Below are positions 1-4,536 of a stretch of 5,407 bases of DNA, in pieces (the stretch's first letter is position 1; every line of letters starts with the position of its first letter). This DNA is from Saprospiraceae bacterium. GTDB lineage: Bacteria > Bacteroidota > Bacteroidia > Chitinophagales > Saprospiraceae. Under the pieces are notes generated by a model that was not told where the DNA came from, made no database searches, and saw only the letters and a list, made by a program, of their open reading frames with translations. Made by a program: the position numbers and the translations under genes. Location of the stretch: NCBI GenBank assembly GCA_020852155.1, contig JADZBJ010000258.1, positions 1 to 5,407 of the forward strand. Direction: 5' to 3'.

Positions 1-359
1 CGCTACGCTCCAAATTGCGCCACCTGTGCTTGTATAAAGCTCCGATCGGCATTTCCACACCGCCGACTTCAACATCCGTAGCAGTGTAATCTGTTATTTT
101 GTCCCTGTTGACAATATACGATCGGTGTATGCAATAAGTTGAGAGATGCCAAGTTCGGCCTCCAAATCGCTGATTTTATGTTTTGAAGCGATGCTTTTTC
201 CATTGGTTAGAGGTTGTTTAAATTTCCCTGCTGGATTCAAAAAGATGCCTTTTTGAACCAGTGAGAGTGCATTTTAATCAACCTCTTAGAAATACTCGAA
301 CATAATCTTTCGGGCTTTCGATGTATAAAACGTTTTATGTTGGTTTTCAAACAACAATG
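1..359 (-). pseudogene. Decayed LytTR DNA-binding domain (response-regulator remnant), broken by frameshift and MITE
   Basis: Reading the minus strand in pieces gives an almost complete LytTR domain, the DNA-binding domain of LytR/AgrA-type response regulators. Positions about 334-287 encode NVLYIESPKDYVRVFL. Positions about 206-136 continue in another frame with TNGKSIASKHKISDLEAEL. Positions 133-1 give, in a third frame, CIHRSYIVNRDKITDYTATD followed by a GGVEMPIGALYKHRWRN tail. The VLYIES, NGKSI, HRSYIVN and PIG..Y blocks occur in the right LytTR order. The first frame change is explained by the 76-bp insertion at 210-285. The second needs one missing base around 131-138. A weaker stretch at 359-333 (LKTNIK) may be the domain's first strand, joined by a small deletion. 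No receiver domain is seen and the C-terminus runs off the window edge. It is almost certainly non-functional unless the second frameshift is a sequencing error, and even then the insertion remains. Confidence 0.8.
210..285. mobile_element. 76-bp palindromic MITE-like insertion with TTA target duplication
   Basis: The ends are inverted: GAGGTTG at 210-216 and CAACCTC at 279-285. The similarity continues inward (GTTTAAA against GATTAAA on the other strand). The centre is a hairpin, with arms 231-244 and 249-261, loop ATGC, a single bulged A at 235, and a perfect 9-bp inner stem TTCAAAAAG/CTTTTTGAA. TTA lies directly outside both ends (207-209 and 286-288), as expected of a 3-bp target duplication. 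Deleting the element plus one TTA (79 nt) restores the LytTR frame across the junction (VRVFL joined to TNGKS). It encodes nothing, so it would need a transposase in trans. The TNA-type duplication and GAGG terminus are reminiscent of IS5-family (IS1031-group) relatives, but that assignment is inference. Confidence 0.75.
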
Positions 360-431
360 GCTACCCTTTTTTAAAAAACGCCCTCTACCTTCGGCCTTTC
401 ACCCTATGCCCAAGTTTTTACATTCCTTTTT

Positions 432-2471
432 ATGAAAAACCTGTATTTACTTTTGTTATCGCTTTGTACAGCCAGCGCTTCGGCGCAAAACCTGCAACCC
501 TTCTTTGCTCCGGCAACCCCTCAGGGTAATATCACCGTACAATTAGTGCCGACAGAGGCTATACAACCGGGACAGAACAGCCTGATTACGTTTGGGCTAC
601 CCTTTCCTCGAAATTCCATTCAGGAGTCGGATTTATCCACGGTGCGCGCTATCGGGCCGGGCGGGCAGGAAATTCCTCTGCACGTCGAACAAATGACGCC
701 CTGGCGCCATGCCGGCGACCCTGCGCAGGATGGGAAGAGCGTCCGCGTGGCGCGGCTGCAATTGCACTGGCTGTTTCAGTCTGCCGCCTCGCAAGCCATC
801 ACCATTCAATGGGGCGGCCCGGCGAGGACGTTGAATGTTCCCGGACTTGAAAACCCGCGAAACGCCTGGCATTTGGTTACCAACGGGTCATTTGAAGCCA
901 CGGATATGGTCAGCGAACCGGATGTTTATGTATTGTTGCCCAAGTCGCTGCTTTCAGCCGGCCTGCTGAAGCCCGCCCCAATGCGCCCATACGATTCCGG
1001 CGTAATGGAAACAAGAGAAGACCCCGCCATTAACGACACCATCAGCCATTGGCCCGGACTGACCAAAATGGATCATGCCCAGCACAATTTCCTGTTTACG
1101 CTTAACAACGACGATGATCCGGCTGTCACTGCGGCCAATAAAATTCCATACAAAACGGATTTTGAGCCCTGGCTTTATGACAGGTCGGCGGCGATGTTTG
1201 TGGCCTATTTCCGAAGCGGCTGGATTTACGAACTTCGGCAAGGCGTCCGAAATGCTCAATTTTACTGGAACCACCTGTATAAACCGGGTATCACACCTAA
1301 CGTAGCACTTGGTGTTTTTGACCTGAAAATTCCAGACCCAGCCGGATATATCGGAGGCAATGGCGCCATGTACAGTTATGCAGAATGCCTGGCCTATGAA
1401 GCCTGGTTAACCGGCGATACGCAATTAACTTCAGCCATTGACTGGGTGGTGGCGGCCCATGAAAACCAAAGCGAATCCTTGCACTGGTCGCCGACATTAG
1501 GCGAATGGACTGAAAGACACACAGGATTCAGGTTGCTGGCCAATATCGTTGGTTATGAGTTTACGGGTAATACGATTTATCGCGACTCCATGCTTTCCTA
1601 TATATCCGCCTATGTAGCCCATCAAAACGGCGCAAGCGGGAACATTCCCGCCAGTTGTATTCCAGGCGGACTATACCACTACGGGTCGCAGCACGGCGAC
1701 GGCAGTCCCGACGCATTAACCGCTTCATCCTGGATGAGCGTCATCTCTGCCGATGCCATGATTCGCGCTTATGCCTGCACAGAGCGAAGCGACATTGTCA
1801 ATTTTATTCACCAAATGGGTTATTTCCTGCAATCAGCCGTCAAGTCGGATGACGGGCATCAGTACGATACTTACTGCTGTGCACTTTCGTATCCCGACTA
1901 TATGATGCGCTGCGATGGCAGCAGTGATGAAAGAGACGGATCAGAAGTGGAACACGCACTCGAAACGGCAACCCTGAGCGCCTGGGCAGCCTATTTTTCG
2001 GCGCTCAACAATATGCCTGATACTGCCTTGGCAGGTCTGGCACACCGACTCTATTTCACCTACGAACAAGGGGTTGATTTCTGGACCCGCCCGACAGGCC
2101 CTACAGCCGGAAAAGCCGCCTACCGCGTCAATCCGCCGAGAAAATACGCCTGGGAATATCGCCCATCCGGCAGCCTGTCCTGGTTGCTGGAACAACTTAC
2201 GCCGACCACCGCCGTAACCATATCAGAAAACGTTGGTGTTGCTGTGTTCCCCAACCCCTGCAACGGGCGGTTTCGCGTTCGGCTGGAAGAAAACGCCCCG
2301 CCGGATCGTTGGCAATTATTCAACTCAACAGGTCAACAGGTTGCCAACGGACAATGTCCGAAAATCAATGATTGGGAAATAGATGCTACTTTTTTGCCAG
2401 ATGGCACTTATTTCCTTCAAATTGTTTGCGCTAACGGTCAGATCAGAACGGGTAAAGTCATTGTCAGGTAG
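432..2471 (+). CDS. Secreted T9SS-sorted protein, PcRGLX/YetA-like N-terminus with probable alpha/alpha-toroid domain
   Basis: A 679-residue exported protein. Residues 1-18 form a signal peptide (charged start, Leu-rich core, ASA before Gln19). Residues about 33-135 contain LITFGLPFPR and GGQEIPLHVE, resembling the N-terminal RIFT-barrel region of PcRGLX/YetA-type exo-rhamnogalacturonan lyase-like proteins. Residues about 200-590 are rich in Trp, Tyr and His with helical spacing (AYEAWLTGDTQL, WTERHTGFRLLANIVGYEFT), consistent with an alpha/alpha toroid like those of many polysaccharide lyases and glycoside hydrolases. No catalytic residues can be assigned. Residues about 600-679 are a type IX secretion C-terminal domain (VAVFPNP, LPDGTYFLQI, terminal KVIVR), so the product should cross the outer membrane and be released or surface-anchored. 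The ATG has a T-rich leader and no Shine-Dalgarno, normal for Bacteroidota. A role in polysaccharide breakdown is inference. The TAG stop is shared with the REP module's left terminal repeat. Confidence 0.85.
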   Translation: MKNLYLLLLSLCTASASAQNLQPFFAPATPQGNITVQLVPTEAIQPGQNSLITFGLPFPRNSIQESDLSTVRAIGPGGQEIPLHVEQMTPWRHAGDPAQDGKSVRVARLQLHWLFQSAASQAITIQWGGPARTLNVPGLENPRNAWHLVTNGSFEATDMVSEPDVYVLLPKSLLSAGLLKPAPMRPYDSGVMETREDPAINDTISHWPGLTKMDHAQHNFLFTLNNDDDPAVTAANKIPYKTDFEPWLYDRSAAMFVAYFRSGWIYELRQGVRNAQFYWNHLYKPGITPNVALGVFDLKIPDPAGYIGGNGAMYSYAECLAYEAWLTGDTQLTSAIDWVVAAHENQSESLHWSPTLGEWTERHTGFRLLANIVGYEFTGNTIYRDSMLSYISAYVAHQNGASGNIPASCIPGGLYHYGSQHGDGSPDALTASSWMSVISADAMIRAYACTERSDIVNFIHQMGYFLQSAVKSDDGHQYDTYCCALSYPDYMMRCDGSSDERDGSEVEHALETATLSAWAAYFSALNNMPDTALAGLAHRLYFTYEQGVDFWTRPTGPTAGKAAYRVNPPRKYAWEYRPSGSLSWLLEQLTPTTAVTISENVGVAVFPNPCNGRFRVRLEENAPPDRWQLFNSTGQQVANGQCPKINDWEIDATFLPDGTYFLQIVCANGQIRTGKVIVR

Positions 2472-2488
2472 TACCGCCGAACCCCGTT
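2469..2488 (+). repeat. Left 20-bp terminal inverted repeat (contains the upstream stop codon)
   Basis: TAGTACCGCCGAACCCCGTT. The first three bases are the stop codon of the 432-2471 gene. The remainder is GTAC overlapping the TAG, then a REP copy truncated after its loop (2475-2488), with the last five bases of the right arm missing before GTAA. Confidence 0.85.
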
Positions 2489-2541
2489 GTAACGCCGAAC
2501 CCCTGTTCGGCGACAACGTACCGCCGAACAGGGGTTCGGCG
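2475..2541. repeat. Left outer REP cluster: truncated copy plus an inverted pair with 4-nt loops
   Basis: There are three copies. The one at 2475-2488 is truncated. The one at 2493-2512 is CGCCGAAC-CCCT-GTTCGGCG. The one at 2522-2541 is CGCCGAAC-AGGG-GTTCGGCG, the exact reverse complement of the second. The last two have one extra loop base compared with all other copies here, and the extra base is matched between them. The second copy's stem can extend outward through CGTTGT (2485-2490) and ACAACG (2513-2518), skipping an unpaired AA. Confidence 0.85.
2493..2541. terminator. Candidate large hairpin / bidirectional terminator, left side
   Basis: The two 20-bp REP copies at 2493-2512 and 2522-2541 are exact reverse complements separated by ACAACGTAC. 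RNA from either strand could therefore fold into a 20-bp stem with a 9-nt loop, or into two small hairpins. It lies 21 bp after the stop of the secreted-protein gene. No T-run follows, so it is not a classical intrinsic terminator. A role in ending transcription or protecting mRNA 3' ends is inferred from what REP/BIME elements do in other bacteria. Confidence 0.4.
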
Positions 2542-2584
2542 ACACAACAAACCACGCCGGTACTCGTTTGACGAAACAACCGCG

Positions 2585-2749
2585 CCGAACGGGGTTCGGC
2601 GAAACAACACCTTCATTCATAACAGCGCCGAACGGGGTTCGGCGAAACATCCGAACGGGGTTCGGCGAAACAACACCTTCATTCATAACAGCGCCGAACG
2701 GGGTTCGGCGAAACATCCGAACGGGGTTCGGCGAAACAACACCTTCATT
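2585..2749. repeat. 66-bp perfect tandem repeat of REP units, 2.5 copies
   Basis: Copies start at 2585, 2651 and 2717, and identity with a 66-bp period is exact until 2749. The array contains GGG-orientation REPs at 2583-2601, 2626-2644, 2651-2667, 2692-2710 and 2717-2733. The third and fifth begin at CCGAAC and lack the outer CG of the left arm, replaced by AT. Every copy is followed by GAAAC. The alternating spacers are AACATC-like (short) and AACACCTTCATTCATAACAG (long). The final long spacer changes at 2750 and leads straight into the RAYT start codon at 2756, so the array forms the gene's 5' leader. Confidence 0.9.
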
Positions 2750-2755
2750 TAAACA

Positions 2756-3424
2756 ATGCAAAAGTACTTTTACCAAGGCCGCAGTCTTCCGCACTGGCAA
2801 CCGCCCGGGGAAACATTCTTTATTACGGCCCGCCTGTACGGCTCTATTCCGAAAAAGGTCATCGAAAATCTCAAAGCGGAATACCAATTAGCCCTGTCAG
2901 AAATTTCAAAAGCCGACATTCAGCCGGAGGAGGCAGACGATTTACTCCCGGAAGATTTGCGACAGGCTATTCTTAAAATAAGAAACAAAAAAACCTACGA
3001 CGCATCCAGGCGCTACTTCAGGCGTTTTGATGCGTTTCTGGAAAGCAACCTCAACGAACCCCACTGGCTCCGACAACCCGAGGTGGCCCGGTTTAATTTG
3101 GAAAACTTTCATCATTATGCTGAGCGCTACTTCACTTTGTGGGCGGGTACGATCATGTCAAACCATATCCATCTGTTATTAACTTTAAAACCGGACGCAC
3201 CCATTCTTTGGAAAGTTTTGCAAGACATGAAAAAATATTCCGCCACCCAAAGCAACAAAATACTTCGCAGGAGTGGCCATTTCTGGGAACATGAAAGTTA
3301 TGACCATCTGGTACGAGAAGGTGAGTTTGACCGGATTTTAGACTATATTCTTAATAACCCAGTAAAAGCGGGGATTGTTAAGACCTGGACGGACTACCCC
3401 TGGACATACTGCCATCCAGGTTAG
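2756..3424 (+). CDS. REP-associated tyrosine transposase (RAYT), Y1/HUH nuclease
   Basis: A 222-residue single-strand DNA transposase-like protein of the IS200/TnpA-related RAYT family, which nicks and joins REP hairpin DNA through a phosphotyrosine link. The opening LPHWQPPGETFFITARL (11-27) is the usual RAYT first strand. A long helical insert (about 33-115) precedes the HUH metal-binding motif MSNHIHLLL (134-142, His137 and His139). The C-terminal block has HFWEHESYDHLVREGEF (175-191) and then LDYILNNPVKAGIV (195-208). Tyr197 aligns with the catalytic tyrosine (Tyr115) of E. coli TnpA-REP. The end, TDYPWTYCH, matches the family's W-S/T-S tail. Family length and all key residues are intact, so it may be active. 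The start is fixed by an in-frame TAA at 2750-2752 directly upstream. No Shine-Dalgarno is seen. It is embedded in REP arrays on both sides, and its own TAG abuts the first 3' copy. No accessory TnpB or IS-type partner is present. Confidence 0.93.
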   Translation: MQKYFYQGRSLPHWQPPGETFFITARLYGSIPKKVIENLKAEYQLALSEISKADIQPEEADDLLPEDLRQAILKIRNKKTYDASRRYFRRFDAFLESNLNEPHWLRQPEVARFNLENFHHYAERYFTLWAGTIMSNHIHLLLTLKPDAPILWKVLQDMKKYSATQSNKILRRSGHFWEHESYDHLVREGEFDRILDYILNNPVKAGIVKTWTDYPWTYCHPG

Positions 3425-3518
3425 TTTCGCCGAACCCCGTTCGGCGTGTGTGTGGTTAAGTTTCGCCGAACCCCGTTCGGCGTGTGTGTGGTTAAGTTTC
3501 GCCGAACCCCGTTCGGCG
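3423..3518. repeat. 36-bp perfect tandem repeat of REP units, about 2.7 copies
   Basis: CCC-orientation REP cores lie at 3428-3446, 3464-3482 and 3500-3518. They are separated by a 17-nt spacer, TGTGTGTGGTTAAGTTT, at 3447-3463 and 3483-3499. Identity with a 36-bp period runs from 3423 to 3518, and its first two bases are the last two of the RAYT stop codon. The flank GTTTC before each core is the reverse complement of the GAAAC that follows the 5'-side copies, so the two arrays point in opposite directions around the gene. Confidence 0.9.
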
Positions 3519-3546
3519 CACCACGCACGCCGAACGGGGTTCGGCG
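3500..3546. terminator. Candidate large hairpin / bidirectional terminator, right side
   Basis: The REP at 3500-3518 (CCC loop) and the REP at 3528-3546 (GGG loop) are exact reverse complements separated by CACCACGCA. Transcripts from either direction could form a 19-bp stem with a 9-nt loop, the same geometry as the left pair at 2493-2541. It follows the stop of the TPR gene read on the minus strand. There is no T-run, so terminator function is inference from REP/BIME biology. Confidence 0.4.
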
Positions 3547-3552
3547 GTACTA
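3533..3552 (-). repeat. Right 20-bp terminal inverted repeat (contains the TPR gene stop codon)
   Basis: Read on the minus strand this is TAGTACCGCCGAACCCCGTT, identical to 2469-2488 on the plus strand. Its first three bases (3552-3550) are the TAG stop of the minus-strand TPR gene. The rest belongs to the outermost, full-length REP copy at 3528-3546 plus GTAC. Confidence 0.85.
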
Positions 3553-4422
3553 ACGTTTCCGGTTCCACCATGCTTTTTGAAGCCAATTTTTTGCTCCAGG
3601 CGTTTGCCAGTCGCTCCAGGACCGCCAGGCGGAATGCACATAAATCAACGCCTCTTCCCTGGAATGCATCGTGTAGTTATAAGGATATTCATCCGGCGGA
3701 GATTCGGCTAAAAGCAGTGGCGGCACGTAGCTATTGCTCGACATGGCGTATTTCAGATAACGGTTGGCCGTGGGGGTCGCACCATTCTCTGAGAAGGCAG
3801 CCAGAGCGTCCGTGTACAGGAGCGTTGCGGTGCCTTCAGGATGTTTTTTGCGCATTTTTTTGAATGTCGTAAAATCCTTGATTTCGACGAGTGCCGGTAG
3901 AAGGTTGTATCGCATACCCTGATTGTCATTCGGGTTCAGCTCCAGCATTTCTTTCCAAATATCAATAGCTTGCTCGATTTGAAACATAGCATAATGGCAT
4001 TCTGCTAACGAGGCTAAGCAACGCATAAACGGCCGCGTCTCCGTCGCCAGCCAAAAATGTCCTTTATGTCGCTTCAAATATTCCCCGCCAAAGATGCGGC
4101 GACCGATTTCTATGCCTTTTTCAAAATACGGCGCCCGTTTATGGTAATAACTATACGTACCGCCAATGTATTCATAGGCTTCGATGCAATCGGAATGTAG
4201 TTTCAAGGCTTTTTGAGCGAGGCGACGACCTTTATCCGGCGGCAGTTCATAGGCCTGCCAGATAAGTTCGAGGGCTTTATCTGCATCCGTTTGCGCCTTG
4301 AACTCCAACTCCTCCGGTGTTTTTCCAATGAAGGAATTCAGGATTTTTTGGAGGTCTTCGATGGTCTCCGGCTTTTCTTTAGCAATACGTTGCTGAAGAA
4401 TGTGATGAAATTTGTCATCCAT
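3550..4422 (-). CDS. Tetratricopeptide-repeat protein with ST7-like motifs, function unknown
   Basis: A 290-residue, mostly helical, apparently cytoplasmic protein with no signal peptide or membrane segment. The N-terminal half has TPR-like helical pairs: ALELIWQAYELPPDKGRRLAQKAL as separate helices around 50-73, then CIEAYEYIGGTY at 79-90. The centre carries KGHFWLATETRPFMR (120-134), LAECHYAMFQIEQAIDIWKEML as a TPR (139-160), and LNPNDNQGMRY (162-172). The ETRP..R and LNPNDNQG.R blocks are the ones I associate with bacterial TPR proteins related to ST7. No enzymatic residues are evident, and a protein-protein interaction role is the most one can say. The ATG at 4422 gives a normal start (MDDKF). 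It lies 114 bp downstream of the WD40 gene on the same strand, possibly in one transcript. The C-terminus ends WWNRKR, with the TAG inside the REP module's right terminal repeat. Confidence 0.82.
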   Translation of the reverse strand: MDDKFHHILQQRIAKEKPETIEDLQKILNSFIGKTPEELEFKAQTDADKALELIWQAYELPPDKGRRLAQKALKLHSDCIEAYEYIGGTYSYYHKRAPYFEKGIEIGRRIFGGEYLKRHKGHFWLATETRPFMRCLASLAECHYAMFQIEQAIDIWKEMLELNPNDNQGMRYNLLPALVEIKDFTTFKKMRKKHPEGTATLLYTDALAAFSENGATPTANRYLKYAMSSNSYVPPLLLAESPPDEYPYNYTMHSREEALIYVHSAWRSWSDWQTPGAKNWLQKAWWNRKR

Positions 4423-4493
4423 AGTAAGTCAGGTGTTGGAGTGTGGGGTACCCGGATTTAATTGATTTTAAAGATTTCTGTGGTCGTTATTTT

Positions 4494-4517
4494 CTGAAAT
4501 GAGTAACAGTATTTCAG
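4494..4517. other. Small inverted repeat between the WD40 and TPR genes
   Basis: CTGAAAT (4494-4500) and ATTTCAG (4511-4517) form a 7-bp stem with a 10-nt loop in the 114-bp gap between the two minus-strand genes. No clear T-run follows in the minus-strand direction. It could be a weak terminator, an mRNA-processing site or chance. A separate palindrome, GGGTACCC, lies at 4446-4453. Confidence 0.3.
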
Positions 4518-4536
4518 GGTTTTGTGTGCATCACCT

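Larger units (their letters stand above)
2469..3552. mobile_element. REP-RAYT module with perfect 20-bp terminal inverted repeats
   Basis: This 1084-bp unit fills the whole gap between two convergent genes. It consists of a RAYT gene (2756-3424), eight REP-like palindromes to its left (the first truncated, two others lacking two outer bases) and four to its right. The core is CGCCGAACGGGGTTCGGCG: 8-bp arms and a 3-nt loop. By loop orientation the order is CCC, CCC-type, six GGG-type, the gene, three CCC, one GGG, so the sides are roughly mirror images. Terminal repeats at 2469-2488 and 3533-3552 match perfectly in inverted orientation. RAYTs are known to be domesticated relatives of IS200/IS605 TnpA that recognise and process REP hairpins. 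Whether this whole unit moves as one element is inference. GTAC flanks both ends but is itself palindromic, so it cannot be told apart from part of the inverted repeat. Confidence 0.75.

Noticed and set aside
325..338. Perfect 14-bp palindrome ATAAAACGTTTTAT upstream of the secreted-protein gene
   Set aside because: It lies within recognisable LytTR coding remnants (around VLYI) and about 94 bp from the start codon. Nothing else supports operator function.
361..431. Possible promoter for the secreted-protein gene, including TTTTTTAAAAAA at 367-378
   Set aside because: No convincing Bacteroidota -33/-7 pair (TTTG and TAnnTTTG) was found, so no promoter is annotated.
2471..2474. GTAC at both module ends as a 4-bp target-site duplication
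   Set aside because: GTAC is its own reverse complement and continues as part of the longer inverted repeat, so it cannot be distinguished from the terminal repeat. HUH/Y1 enzymes also generally do not create target duplications.
2475..2750. CRISPR-like appearance of regularly repeated palindromes with spacers
   Set aside because: Spacers are identical between copies rather than unique, periods are 66 and 36 bp, no cas genes are present, and a RAYT gene sits between the arrays. It is a REP array.
2438..2891. Open frames on both strands through the REP array encoding repeated peptides (TGFGETTPSF-type and its antisense counterpart)
   Set aside because: They arise because the 66-bp repeat is a multiple of three and lacks stops. 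They overlap the real genes and have no recognisable protein features.
2756..3424. Reading the transposase as a complete IS200/IS605 insertion sequence
   Set aside because: The protein has the RAYT-specific start and C-terminal NPVKAG block and is longer than IS200 TnpA. There is no TnpB, and the flanks are REP arrays rather than single IS200-type ends.
3338..3863. Open frames across the 3' REP array on both strands
   Set aside because: They are translations of the repeats plus antisense or overlapping sequence of the RAYT and TPR genes, with no independent coding evidence.
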